A DNA stretch of 64,000 bases from Psychroserpens damuponensis (GTDB lineage: Bacteria; Bacteroidota; Bacteroidia; Flavobacteriales; Flavobacteriaceae), in NCBI RefSeq assembly GCF_000826655.1, contig NZ_JXJO01000016.1, positions 297,001 through 361,000 of the forward strand. Reading direction: 5' to 3'. Position 1 is the first letter of the stretch. Each line of letters begins with the position of its first letter. This document shows, piece by piece, positions 36,740-47,735 of the stretch. The position numbers and the translations under genes are program-made. The notes beneath the pieces are model-generated. The model saw nothing but the letters and a program-made list of their open reading frames with translations. It had not been told where the DNA came from and searched no databases.

Positions 36740-37543
36740 ATGTCTAAAGTTGTTTTAATCACAGGAGGATCGTCAGGAATAGGTAAATCTATAGGTGAAT
36801 TTTTATCACAAAAAGGATTTACAGTTTATGGTACAAGTAGATCGCCAGAACGCTATCCAGATTCTAAAATCAAATTAGTTGCTTTAGATGTGGCAGACGT
36901 GTTTTCTGTAGAAAAAGCAATAGAAACTGTTGCCAAAGATGCTGGACGAATTGATGTGGTCATTAACAACGCAGGAGCAGGAATTACTGGTCCTATAGAA
37001 GATATCCCAAACGAAGAAATCAAACGTAATTTTGAAACCAACCTTTTTGGACCAATTAATGTGATTAAAGCGGTTTTGCCTCAAATGCGTCAACAAAAAT
37101 CGGGATTAATTATTAACATCACTTCAATTGCTGGGTATATGGGATTACCATATCGCGGAATTTACAGCGCCAGTAAAGGTGCATTAGAGTTAATTACTGA
37201 AGCTTTTAGGATGGAAATTAAAGATTTTAATATTCATATGACTAATGTGGCTCCTGGAGATTTTGCAACTAATATTGCTGCAGGACGCTATCATGCACCT
37301 GTAGTAAAAGGGTCTCCTTATGAAACAACTTATGGTAAAGTTTTAAAAGCTATAGATGAAGATGTTGATAGTGGTGATGACCCAATTATGGTGTCTAATA
37401 TGATTTATAAAATCATTAATACACCAAATCCTAGAATACATTACAAGGTTGGTGCATTTATGCAGAAATTCTCAGTTGTTTTAAAGAGAATCTTGCCAGA
37501 TAAAGTGTATGAGAAGATGCTATTGAATCATTATAAGCTGTAA
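36740..37543 (+). CDS. SDR family oxidoreductase
   Basis: The 267-residue protein is a classical short-chain dehydrogenase/reductase. The cofactor loop TGGSSGIGKSIGEFL starts at residue 8, NNAG at about 76 confirms the fold, and the catalytic triad is S in NITSIAGY with YSASK (Y...K four apart). It uses NAD(P)(H) on a ketone or alcohol of unknown identity. The C-terminal stretch INTPNPRIHYKVGAFMQKFSVVLKRILPDKVYEKML is longer than in other SDRs of this window and resembles the DhrS7b/RDH-type tail, so a lipid or retinol-like substrate is possible. Confidence 0.85.
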   Translation: MSKVVLITGGSSGIGKSIGEFLSQKGFTVYGTSRSPERYPDSKIKLVALDVADVFSVEKAIETVAKDAGRIDVVINNAGAGITGPIEDIPNEEIKRNFETNLFGPINVIKAVLPQMRQQKSGLIINITSIAGYMGLPYRGIYSASKGALELITEAFRMEIKDFNIHMTNVAPGDFATNIAAGRYHAPVVKGSPYETTYGKVLKAIDEDVDSGDDPIMVSNMIYKIINTPNPRIHYKVGAFMQKFSVVLKRILPDKVYEKMLLNHYKL

Positions 37544-37590
37544 TTACTTGGTATGTTTTTTGTGAATAATTATTACAATAATCTAACAAC

Positions 37591-38016
37591 ATGAAACGTG
37601 TATTACCTCTACTTTTAATTTTTAGCGTTTTTATATTTATAAGTTGCGATGATGTTCTAGAATGTGTGATTCTAGCACGTAGTCCAGAATTACCAGATAA
37701 AACGTTTCAAGAAGGTCTCGTCAATACTTATTATCAAGACTCATTTGACGCAGAAATCTCAAATGAGCCTCGAGATGACGATTATGGGTATTATTTTGAT
37801 TTTAATGGAGAGTTACCAGAAGGATTGCATGTCTATTTTGATTATAGAACAGTTTCAATTGAAGGTGTTACTCAAATGGCTGGAACTTTTAATTTTACAA
37901 TATATTTAGAAGTAGAAGCTCCTTATAGTTATGATGAATATTCTGGAGAACATCAAGACAATATGTGTTCTACAACTACTTCTAAAGAGTATACAATTAC
38001 TGTTAATTATCAGTAG
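37591..38016 (+). CDS. Uncharacterised small lipoprotein
   Basis: The 141-residue product has an SPII signal (FIFISCDDVLECV) and an acidic mature part ending in a probable Ig-like strand pattern (MAGTFNFTIYLEVEAPYSY...TSKEYTITVNYQ). Three cysteines remain after the lipid anchor. It lies about 47 bp after the SDR gene and before the aldolase gene, all on the plus strand. I recognise no family. Confidence 0.65.
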   Translation: MKRVLPLLLIFSVFIFISCDDVLECVILARSPELPDKTFQEGLVNTYYQDSFDAEISNEPRDDDYGYYFDFNGELPEGLHVYFDYRTVSIEGVTQMAGTFNFTIYLEVEAPYSYDEYSGEHQDNMCSTTTSKEYTITVNYQ

Positions 38017-38106
38017 TTATGTTTTGTTAATATTATTTAATAATATGTGCTTCGGAAAGCGCCATAAAATCGTAAATTCGTCCTTATAAATTAAACACAA
38101 CTACAC

Positions 38107-38760
38107 ATGAAATTTTTTATTGATACAGCCAACCTTGAACAAATTAAAGAAGCTCAAGATCTTGGTATTTTAGATGGTGTAACTACCAACCCTTCATTAA
38201 TGGCAAAAGAAGGTATTACAGGTCATGATAATATTATGAAACATTATGTAAACATCTGTAATATTGTAGATGGAGACGTTTCTGCAGAAGTTATTGCTAC
38301 AGATTTTGAAGGTATGGTGAGAGAAGGTGAATTACTTGCAGATTTACATCCTCAAATCGTAGTAAAATTACCAATGATTAAAGATGGTATCAAAGCATGT
38401 AAATATTTTACAGATAAAGGCATTAAAACAAATGTAACATTAGTATTCTCACCAGGTCAAGCTTTATTAGCAGCTAAAGCAGGAGCAACGTACGTGTCTC
38501 CATTTATTGGTCGTTTAGATGATATTTCTACAGATGGTTTAAACCTTATCGCAGAGATTAGAATGATCTATGATAACTACGGTTTTGAAACTGAAATTCT
38601 TGCTGCTTCAGTTCGTCACACCATGCATGTAATTGACTGTGCAAAACTTGGTGCAGATGTTATGACAGGACCATTAAGTTCTATTGTTGGCTTATTAAAA
38701 CATCCTTTAACAGATATAGGTTTAGAGAAGTTTTTAGCCGATTATAAAAAAGGAAACTAA
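38107..38760 (+). CDS. Transaldolase-family fructose-6-phosphate aldolase
   Basis: The 217-residue protein is the short (TalC/FSA) form of transaldolase. [31 protein letters not shown] is the N-terminal signature, the Schiff-base lysine lies in [12 protein letters not shown], and [31 protein letters not shown] is the phosphate-binding end. It exchanges three-carbon units in the pentose phosphate pathway or cleaves fructose 6-phosphate; the two cannot be separated by sequence alone, so no symbol is given. A CTTCGGAAA motif (38050) lies 49 bp before the start, and a strong terminator follows. Confidence 0.9.
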   Translation: MKFFIDTANLEQIKEAQDLGILDGVTTNPSLMAKEGITGHDNIMKHYVNICNIVDGDVSAEVIATDFEGMVREGELLADLHPQIVVKLPMIKDGIKACKYFTDKGIKTNVTLVFSPGQALLAAKAGATYVSPFIGRLDDISTDGLNLIAEIRMIYDNYGFETEILAASVRHTMHVIDCAKLGADVMTGPLSSIVGLLKHPLTDIGLEKFLADYKKGN

Positions 38761-38789
38761 ATCAAAAATATTTAGATTTAATTATAAAC

Positions 38790-38817
38790 AAAAAGCGCTT
38801 GAATTCAAGCGCTTTTT
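38790..38817. terminator. Bidirectional terminator (28-bp perfect palindrome)
   Basis: A perfect palindrome centred on GAATTC (38801-38806) extends 28 bp, from AAAAAGCGC to GCGCTTTTT. The A and T runs at the ends make it usable from both strands; it ends the transaldolase gene. Confidence 0.85.
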
Positions 38818-38943
38818 GTTTAAAAGTATTGCTAATTAAATTTTAATGCTTTAAAAATGTATGTGACTTCTATACTTAAAAATGAGTACAAAGGATATTA
38901 GCATTTAAACTGAAACTAACCAACAGTATTTAGAAGTGTCTGC

Positions 38944-40362
38944 CTATTTTGAAGCTATAGCCGTTTTAATTAGATGATCGATATGATGGCTAAACAAATC
39001 GGTATTTGACTCAACAATATACCCATTTTTATCTACAATTAATACCTTTTGAGAATTGGCAATGGCAAATTTTTGTATAGCTTCATTAGGGTTTTTAAAC
39101 ATGTATTCGTTTTCAGTAGGATACTTTAAAATGTTTAATGTTTTTTTCCAAGCATAAGTATTCATATCATTAATGTTAATGGCTATAAAATCCATATCAG
39201 GATATTTAACCTTTAAATTTTTCATCATATAATGATTGTTTCTATAGCTATATTTAAAATTTGATGACCAGCAGTAAATCGCAGTAGGCGCTTTAATAAC
39301 GTCCTTAAGATTTATTACATTACTATTAAAATCTAAAATATCAATATTAGGTAATGGGTTTCCTGGATATAGATTGATTATCGATTTTGCTAAGTTATTG
39401 ATATAAGTTTTGTCAATCTCATTAGAACTTTTTTCTAAATAAGAGTCTAGCATACTTTGTGATTGCTCGGCACTCGAACTATTGTAAACAAATACTTTTG
39501 TAGCATGTTTAAGCACGTAATCCTTAATAGTAACGTTATCAATCACACTATCTATTAATCGTAATTTTTCTAAGTTGTAATCTAATGCTTGCCTATTAAA
39601 CTTATGATGATTCCCATCATGGTAGTATTTATTTAAAGCAGTATTGTGAAAATACCAATCCATAAATTTATTATAAGAATACACACCACTTAATGAGACA
39701 TCATTAAAATCAACATTTTCTCTATAATCGTAAAATTCTTCAGGAAGATCTTTATAATGTATTAATTTATTATTTCCGAAGTACCCAAAAGGATACTTTT
39801 CTTTATGCGTGTAGTAGTTGTAATTTATACTTGCTTCAGCAATTTTTTTAAACAAAAGAGAGAATTCTTGCTCAGCAACAAAACGATCTAAATAGTCTAA
39901 TTTTTGTTGTTTAGCAGAATAAATATGCTTTTCAAAAACCTCAGGTTCTAAGTGTTGAAGTTTAGAGAATTCTTTATTAGCAACTTCATCATTTAAAAAT
40001 GCTTTAATAAAGTAATTGTTTTTTTTAGAACCAGGTCCAGTATAAACCAATGATTCATCAAAATCATTAGTATTTAAACGTATTAGTATACTATCATTAG
40101 GTTCAATAAGGAGCGTTTGATATTCACCACCATGTGTAAAATGATATAAACCTGCTTTTAAATCATCTATTTTGTAAATAAATCTATTTCGATTATCGAG
40201 CAAAATCGTATCACGCTCACTTTCATTATTATAAATAGTAACATAATTATTGTTTGGGTTCACAATTTCTCCACCAAAATAGGCCGTATCACCAATTTCG
40301 GTTTTTGAATCACAACCTATAAATAATAAACATGTTAATATGCTCAATAATATTAGTCTCAT
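38944..40362 (-). CDS. Thioredoxin-like-fold lipoprotein without CxxC
   Basis: The 472-residue lipoprotein (SPII site LFIGCDSKT) has an N-terminal beta-rich domain of the DUF4369 type (residues 25-110), a long helical middle and a C-terminal thioredoxin-like domain (about 330-465: TAIYCWSSNFKYSYRNNHYMMKNLKVKYPDMDFIAININD...KVLIVDKNGYIVESN). The usual TlpA CxxC is CWSSN here, keeping only the first cysteine, so a disulfide oxidoreductase role is doubtful. The family is widespread and uncharacterised in Flavobacteriaceae. It stands alone. TTTCCGAAG (39773) encodes Phe-Gly-Asn on the gene strand. Confidence 0.7.
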   Translation of the reverse strand: MRLILLSILTCLLFIGCDSKTEIGDTAYFGGEIVNPNNNYVTIYNNESERDTILLDNRNRFIYKIDDLKAGLYHFTHGGEYQTLLIEPNDSILIRLNTNDFDESLVYTGPGSKKNNYFIKAFLNDEVANKEFSKLQHLEPEVFEKHIYSAKQQKLDYLDRFVAEQEFSLLFKKIAEASINYNYYTHKEKYPFGYFGNNKLIHYKDLPEEFYDYRENVDFNDVSLSGVYSYNKFMDWYFHNTALNKYYHDGNHHKFNRQALDYNLEKLRLIDSVIDNVTIKDYVLKHATKVFVYNSSSAEQSQSMLDSYLEKSSNEIDKTYINNLAKSIINLYPGNPLPNIDILDFNSNVINLKDVIKAPTAIYCWSSNFKYSYRNNHYMMKNLKVKYPDMDFIAININDMNTYAWKKTLNILKYPTENEYMFKNPNEAIQKFAIANSQKVLIVDKNGYIVESNTDLFSHHIDHLIKTAIASK

Positions 40363-40521
40363 AGATAATTAAAATCGTAGGTATTATATTGATAACAAAA
40401 ATAAAGATTGCAAGGTCCAACTCTTGTTAATACGTTGTTAAATGTTGATTTTACTAATGTTTAAGGCATCATAGCTTTAAAAAATTAGCCGTTTTAGTTT
40501 CATACAATCGTTAGAATTCTC

Positions 40522-40529
40522 TACTTTTG
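40522..40529 (+). promoter_or_regulatory. Candidate -7 element (TACTTTTG) of the ABC-F gene
   Basis: TACTTTTG fits TAnnTTTG and lies 77 bp before the ATG at 40606. No good -33 TTTG is visible. The leader between them carries a CTTCGGAAA motif at 40558. Confidence 0.4.
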
Positions 40530-40605
40530 CAACCTGAAACTTTGAGCATATAAATGTCTTCGGAAATTTTAAAACGCAAAAAGTTGTAACTTAAACAAAA
40601 ACAGT

Positions 40606-42231
40606 ATGTTATCAGTATCAAATCTTTCGGTGCAATTTGGAAAAAGAGTTCTTTTTGATGAAGTAAATACCTCATTTAATAATGGAAATATTTATGGAAT
40701 CATTGGTGCAAATGGAGCAGGGAAATCAACCTTTCTAAATATTATTGCAGGTAAGCAAGATCCAACTTCTGGACATGTGCATTTAGAACCTGGTAAACGT
40801 ATGTCGGTTTTAGAGCAAAATCATAATTTATATGATGAGCACACCGTTTTAGAAACCATCATAATGGGTAACAAACCGTTATTTAAGTTAAAATCAGAAA
40901 TTGATGCACTCTACGCTGATTATACTGATGAAAATGCCGAAAAAATAGGTGAACTTCAAGTGCAGTTTGAAGAAATGAATGGTTGGAATGCAGATAGTGA
41001 TGCTGCAGCAATGCTATCTAATCTTGGTATTAAAGAAGAGCACCATTACACATTAATGAAAGATTTAGATGGTAAACAAAAAGTACGTGTGTTATTAGCA
41101 CAAGCGCTTTTTGGTAATCCAGACCTTTTAATCATGGATGAGCCTACCAACGATTTAGATTATGAAACTATTTCTTGGTTAGAAAACTTTTTAGCCAATT
41201 ATGACAATTGTGTGATTGTGGTCTCTCACGATAGACACTTTTTAGATGCCGTGTGTACACATATTTCAGATATTGATTTTGGTAAAATCAATCACTTCTC
41301 AGGAAACTATACATTTTGGTATGAGTCTTCGCAATTAGCAGCGAGACAACATGCTCAACAAAACAAAAAAGCCGAAGAGAAGAAAAAAGAATTAGAAGAA
41401 TTTATTAGACGTTTCTCTGCCAACGTTGCAAAGTCTAAGCAAGCAACAAGTAGAAAAAAAATGATCGATAAATTAAATATAGCAGAGATTAGACGTTCTA
41501 GTCGTCGTTATCCTGCAATTATTTTTGAGCGTGAGCGTGAAGCTGGTGATCAAATTTTAAATATAGAAGGCCTTTCAAAATCCTTAGAAGGAGATGTTTT
41601 ATTTAGTAATATCGATATCAACCTTAATAAAGGAGAAAAAGTAGTGTTCTTTTCTAAAGACTCTAGAGCAACCACTGCCTTCTACCAAATTATAAATGGT
41701 AAAGAGCAACAAGATGCTGGTACATTTTCTTGGGGAGTAACTACAACTCAATCTTATTTACCATTAGATAACAGTGAGTATTTTGATAATAATCTAACCC
41801 TTGTAGATTGGTTACGTCAATGGGCAACTACCGAAGAAGAGCGTGAAGAAGTTCATATTCGCGGATTTCTTGGTAAAATGATCTTTAGTGGAGAAGAAGC
41901 TTTAAAAACCTCAAACGTACTCTCTGGAGGAGAAAAAGTACGTTGCATGTTAAGCCGTATGATGATGGTAAGAGCCAATGTTTTAATGCTAGACGAACCT
42001 ACAAATCACTTAGATTTAGAAAGTATTACAGCGTTTAACAATTCACTTAAAAATTTCAAAGGCACAGTCTTATTTACAACCCATGATCATGAATTTGCGC
42101 AAACCGTTGCAAATCGTGTAATCGAGTTAACACCAAGTGGAGTTATTGATCGCTACATGACTTTTGATGAATACATGAGTGATAAGAAAATTAAAGAAAT
42201 GCGAGATAAAATGTATGCCGTCACAGCATAA
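40606..42231 (+). CDS. ABC-F family translation-associated ATPase (YbiT-like)
   Basis: The 541-residue cytoplasmic protein has two ATP-binding domains joined by the helical ABC-F linker (about 240-310). NBD1 has Walker A GANGAGKST (34-42) and Walker B LLIMDEPTNDLD (174-185) but its signature is degenerate (DLDGKQK, 153-159). NBD2 has a degenerate Walker A (SKDSRATTA, 350-358) but a canonical signature LSGGEK (439-444) and Walker B VLMLDEPTNHLD. It therefore has one complete composite ATP site. ABC-F proteins bind the ribosome E site; the YbiT-like group is not tied to antibiotic resistance. Start and length are standard. Confidence 0.85.
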   Translation: MLSVSNLSVQFGKRVLFDEVNTSFNNGNIYGIIGANGAGKSTFLNIIAGKQDPTSGHVHLEPGKRMSVLEQNHNLYDEHTVLETIIMGNKPLFKLKSEIDALYADYTDENAEKIGELQVQFEEMNGWNADSDAAAMLSNLGIKEEHHYTLMKDLDGKQKVRVLLAQALFGNPDLLIMDEPTNDLDYETISWLENFLANYDNCVIVVSHDRHFLDAVCTHISDIDFGKINHFSGNYTFWYESSQLAARQHAQQNKKAEEKKKELEEFIRRFSANVAKSKQATSRKKMIDKLNIAEIRRSSRRYPAIIFEREREAGDQILNIEGLSKSLEGDVLFSNIDINLNKGEKVVFFSKDSRATTAFYQIINGKEQQDAGTFSWGVTTTQSYLPLDNSEYFDNNLTLVDWLRQWATTEEEREEVHIRGFLGKMIFSGEEALKTSNVLSGGEKVRCMLSRMMMVRANVLMLDEPTNHLDLESITAFNNSLKNFKGTVLFTTHDHEFAQTVANRVIELTPSGVIDRYMTFDEYMSDKKIKEMRDKMYAVTA

Positions 42232-42281
42232 ATAATTATATCATTTTTTTTACTTCGGAAATTCTAAAACTCCAAGCCTGT

Positions 42282-42518
42282 TTAAGTTTCTAGTTCTTCT
42301 TTAATACTAGAAATAATTCGTTCGGCTTGAGATAATTCGTCGTCATGGACATAAAGTTCTTGGTAACCTTGTATTGAGGCTCCAAAACCTGCAAGTCTGC
42401 CAGATTCAGATTCATCTTTAACCACAGCATTAATGCCTGCGCTGTTAAGTCTGTCTAAAGCCAATTGAATAATAATGAAACTTCCTGAGAATATTTTTGT
42501 ATATGATGTATTTGACAT
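42282..42518 (-). CDS. DUF2007 family protein
   Basis: The 78-residue protein (YTKIFSGSFIIIQLALDRLNSAGINAVVKDESESGRL) has the alpha/beta ACT-like pattern of DUF2007, often called putative signal-transducing protein. It has no membrane segment or signal. The family function is unknown. It is convergent with the ABC-F gene, with a CTTCGGAAA motif in the 50-bp gap (42253). Confidence 0.75.
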   Translation of the reverse strand: MSNTSYTKIFSGSFIIIQLALDRLNSAGINAVVKDESESGRLAGFGASIQGYQELYVHDDELSQAERIISSIKEELET

Positions 42519-42795
42519 AATAAAAGAATTTAGATTTATAAATTGTAGGTCGTAAATAGGTACATTAAGTTACAAAAAATATATCACATTTAATACAAAA
42601 TTAACGTCTATGAGGTGGTTATTATTTGTTAAAATGATTTAAAGTTTATGAAGTCTTTATTTTTTTATGAAAAAAAGTGTTAAATCATAATATTTGGTTA
42701 ATTGTCTGTTAAATTCTAGATGTCACAAAACCGTAATTTCGTTATGTGCGTATCTATAGCAAAACAACAATTAATTATAACTTAAATAAAAAAAC

Positions 42796-43461
42796 ATGAA
42801 AACATCAAACGTAGTATCAAAAGTATTAAGTATCGCATTAGTAGCAGGTTTTATGGTAGTCGGTCAAAACGCAACTGCGCAAGAAACTAAAATGGAGAAA
42901 AAAGAAATGGCAAATAAAATGGACAAAAAAGATAAAATGTCCATGAAAACTAACAGTACAATGCAAGCCAATGCGAAACCTGTTGTAGTAGGAGGCGCAA
43001 AAATGTTTCCAACACGTAATATTGTAGAAAATGCAGTCAACTCTAAAGATCATACCACTTTAGTGACAGCAGTCAAATCTGCAGATTTAGTAGAAACTTT
43101 ATCTAGTGAAGGTCCATTTACAGTATTTGCACCTACAAATAAAGCTTTTGATGTATTACCAGCAGGAACGGTTGAAACATTATTAAAACCAGAGAACAAG
43201 AAATCATTACAAACTGTTTTAACCTATCACGTAGTGGAAGGAAAATGGAATGCCGAAGATATTTTAATACTGATTGAAAAAGGAAATGGAAAAGCTGAAA
43301 TTAAAACCATAAGTGGAGGCATGATCACGGCATGGGTAAAAGGTGAAGATGTCTATATTTCTGATCAAAAAGGAAACTCGGCAAAAGTTACTATTGCAGA
43401 TGTTAATCAATCTAATGGTGTTATTCATGTCGTTGATACAGTATTATTACCTAAATCTTAA
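42796..43461 (+). CDS. Fasciclin domain protein, exported
   Basis: The 221-residue protein has a signal peptide (cleavage near VGQNATAQ), then a Met/Lys-rich linker (ETKMEKKEMANKMDKKDKMSMK, residues 30-52) and one fasciclin (FAS1) domain at about 72-220: NIVENAVNSKDHTTLVTAVKSADL, GPFTVFAPTNKAFDVLP, LTYHVVEGKW and VNQSNGVIHVVDTVLLP. FAS1 domains mediate adhesion or matrix contacts. The gene is monocistronic, with a terminator at 43494. The lysine/methionine linker may attach to anionic surfaces, an inference. Confidence 0.88.
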   Translation: MKTSNVVSKVLSIALVAGFMVVGQNATAQETKMEKKEMANKMDKKDKMSMKTNSTMQANAKPVVVGGAKMFPTRNIVENAVNSKDHTTLVTAVKSADLVETLSSEGPFTVFAPTNKAFDVLPAGTVETLLKPENKKSLQTVLTYHVVEGKWNAEDILILIEKGNGKAEIKTISGGMITAWVKGEDVYISDQKGNSAKVTIADVNQSNGVIHVVDTVLLPKS

Positions 43462-43493
43462 TAACTATATGTAAGTAAAACTTTATTAAATAG

Positions 43494-43515
43494 ACCACTT
43501 CGTAAATGAAGTGGT
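43494..43515 (+). terminator. Rho-independent terminator of the fasciclin gene
   Basis: ACCACTTC (43494-43501) pairs with GAAGTGGT (43508-43515), with a 6-base loop and a following T-run. Confidence 0.85.
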
Positions 43516-43646
43516 TTTTTTATTTATTATAATTTTTAATTATAGCTTTTTATTTCGTTATAGCTTTTATTTATCATTAAATAAGAACAATCAATTTTTT
43601 TAATCTTAATTTTAAAGGAAATAAATCTAATTTTATTCCGAATTAA

Positions 43647-45896
<2,250 letters not shown>

Positions 45897-45918
45897 AAAA
45901 TAATAGACATTGATATGG

Positions 45919-45946
45919 AAAGGAATGGCCCTATGGACATTCCTTT
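45919..45946 (+). terminator. Rho-independent terminator of katG
   Basis: AAAGGAATG (45919-45927) pairs with CATTCCTTT (45938-45946), followed by a short T-run. It lies between katG and the ankyrin gene, so the second gene may depend on read-through. Confidence 0.7.
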
Positions 45947-45967
45947 TTATTTTAAAATTTTTTAAAA

Positions 45968-46441
45968 ATGAAAAAAGATACAGATGTTTTTTTTGAAGCT
46001 ATAAGAGTAGGAGATAAAGATCGATTAAAAGCGTTGATAAGTATTAATCCTAATTTAGTTAATCAAAAAGATGCACGAGGTTTTACACCATTAATTTTAG
46101 CCACTTACTTTGATAATGAAGAAGCGACACGCATTCTTATTGAGAATAATGCAGATATCAATGCCAAAGATGGATCTGGTAATACAGCTTTAATTGGTGT
46201 AAGTTTTAAAGGGAATTTGTCATTAACTACAACATTGTTGGCTCATGATGCAAACGTAAATGCTGTAAATAAAGACGGAACGACTGCCTTAATATTTGCA
46301 ACACAATACAATAAAATAGACATTGTAAAACTATTGTTGGAGCATGATGCTGATAAATCTATCGAAGATAATTCTGGGAAAACGGCTTTAACTTATGCTT
46401 CGGAAAAAGGATGTATCGAGATTGCTGGTCTTTTAAAGTGA
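45968..46441 (+). CDS. Ankyrin-repeat protein
   Basis: The 157-residue protein consists of about four ankyrin repeats, with consensus pieces DARGFTPLILATYFDNEEATRILIENNADINAKDGSGNTALIGVSFKG and NKDGTTALIFATQYNKIDIVKLLLEHDAD. It has no signal peptide. In Pseudomonas an ankyrin protein (AnkB) beside a catalase is needed for full catalase activity, so a role as a KatG partner is plausible; this rests on the analogy. CTTCGGAAA (46398) encodes Ala-Ser-Glu-Lys. Confidence 0.88.
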   Translation: MKKDTDVFFEAIRVGDKDRLKALISINPNLVNQKDARGFTPLILATYFDNEEATRILIENNADINAKDGSGNTALIGVSFKGNLSLTTTLLAHDANVNAVNKDGTTALIFATQYNKIDIVKLLLEHDADKSIEDNSGKTALTYASEKGCIEIAGLLK

Positions 46442-46492
46442 TACCATCTTTTTTAAGTGGATATTTCCGAAGTGAATAGAACATATGATTTT

Positions 46493-46522
46493 AAAAAACC
46501 TCAGGAGCGTCTGAGGTTTTTT
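46493..46522. terminator. Bidirectional terminator between convergent genes
   Basis: AAAAAACCTCAG (46493-46504) pairs with CTGAGGTTTTTT (46511-46522). Both ends have A or T runs, so it can serve the ankyrin gene (+) and the TrxB-like gene (-). Confidence 0.9.
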
Positions 46523-46543
46523 TATATTCTAAACGGAACTATT

Positions 46544-47455
46544 TTAGTTAAAATCGTCATGCGATAATGCCATGTTTAACGCAGATCCAGCAACATTACC
46601 AGAACACACAGCATTGGCTACCGATCTAAACCTAGTTGCATTATCTCCACAAGCATATATGCCAGAAACCGTTGTTTGTTGCATCTCATCTACTTGTATA
46701 TAACCTGTTTCTGTCATTTCGCAACCTAAGTTTTGTGGAATATTGGTGTGCTGCTCAAAAGGTAATTGTACATAAATGGCATCAAAATGTTCTGTACTTC
46801 CGTCGTTATAAATCACTTGTTTTACTGTGCCATTGTCATGAACTATTTCTGTAATATCTTTCTCTATTATCGAAATCTCATGCGCTTGTAATTTTTTTAT
46901 TTGTACTTCGGAAAAATTAGCATCTCCTTGCGTAATTACAGATAAAGCCTTGGTTAAATTGTGCACCAATTGTGTCATATGATAAGCTTTGTCTCCATTA
47001 GATAATATAGCCGTTTTTTTATGTCTAAACTCATAGCCATGACAATACGGACAATGTATAACAGATTTTGACCAAGTGTCTTTAAAGCCTTTAATATTTG
47101 GTAAAATATCTTTAATTCCTGTGGCTATAATCAGTTTTTTGGCTTCATAGGCAGTTCCAGATTCTGTGTTTACACTAAATCCGAGATTGGTTGTTTTGGC
47201 TTCGGTGACAAAACCCTTAACAAGTTTAACAGTATCATATTTTAAAACTTGAGCTCTTGCTTTTTCTGCAATTACGTGAGGTTTTTCGCCATCTTGTGTC
47301 ATAAAGTTCTGTGAGTGTGGTGTGTTTCGATTACAAGGTTTTTCGGCATCTATAATGAGTACGTTTCTAAGTGATCGTCCTAACGTCATTGCTGCAGATA
47401 AACCCGAATAACTACCTCCAATTATTATAACGTCAAATTCTTTTTTGTCTTTCAT
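46544..47455 (-). CDS. Thioredoxin-reductase-like flavoprotein
   Basis: The 303-residue FAD/NAD(P)H protein has the FAD motif DVIIIGGSYSGLSAA (9-23) and the redox motif CPYCHGYEF, in the place of the TrxR active site CxxC, plus a C-terminal AGSALNMALS. The NADPH loop (AILSNGDKAYHMT) is degenerate compared with classical TrxB (GxGxxA), so it belongs to the TrxB-like group of Bacteroidota and Firmicutes rather than to TrxB. Upstream 135 bp away is a GCAACT/AGTTGC inverted repeat that may be an operator. CTTCGGAAA at 46906 is the last motif before the 16-kb motif-free stretch. Confidence 0.8.
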   Translation of the reverse strand: MKDKKEFDVIIIGGSYSGLSAAMTLGRSLRNVLIIDAEKPCNRNTPHSQNFMTQDGEKPHVIAEKARAQVLKYDTVKLVKGFVTEAKTTNLGFSVNTESGTAYEAKKLIIATGIKDILPNIKGFKDTWSKSVIHCPYCHGYEFRHKKTAILSNGDKAYHMTQLVHNLTKALSVITQGDANFSEVQIKKLQAHEISIIEKDITEIVHDNGTVKQVIYNDGSTEHFDAIYVQLPFEQHTNIPQNLGCEMTETGYIQVDEMQQTTVSGIYACGDNATRFRSVANAVCSGNVAGSALNMALSHDDFN

Positions 47456-47589
47456 AGCATTATATGTTGTGATTGCAGATGATGAAAAAAGGTAGCGCTG
47501 CAGCTGTTACTGCTGATGCACTCTATATAATAAACTCTTTTTTTTTTCATATCCATTTATGTTACAAATGTAAATAAATATTTATTAAT

Positions 47590-47602
47590 GCAACTAAGTT
47601 GC
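47590..47602. promoter_or_regulatory. Inverted repeat GCAACT-A-AGTTGC
   Basis: GCAACT and AGTTGC form a 6-bp arm palindrome with a one-base centre, 135 bp upstream of the TrxB-like start. This looks like an HTH-type operator; no adjacent regulator gene was found. Confidence 0.4.
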
Positions 47603-47610
47603 GTTAGTAA

Positions 47611-47735
47611 TTTTAAAAATGAATGTCTTTATAAAAATGACTTACTTAGCCACACTGCATTTTAATGACATGGAAAAAAAAATCAGATGTGCTCTAGAGT
47701 TAGAAAACTATAGTGCTTTTTTGAAAGCTGTGCTT
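47611..47735 (+). pseudogene. Gene fragment, left copy of a duplicated 120-bp stretch
   Basis: A frame reading MNVFIKMTYLATLHFNDMEK and on to LELENYSAFLKAVL matches the fragment at 51836-51965, at about 80% DNA identity by eye. It has no plausible full-length gene around it and runs into the end of the ArsO-like gene on the other strand, so it is a remnant. The family of the parent gene is unknown to me. Both copies have the same orientation and bracket the metal(loid) cassette. Confidence 0.6.
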
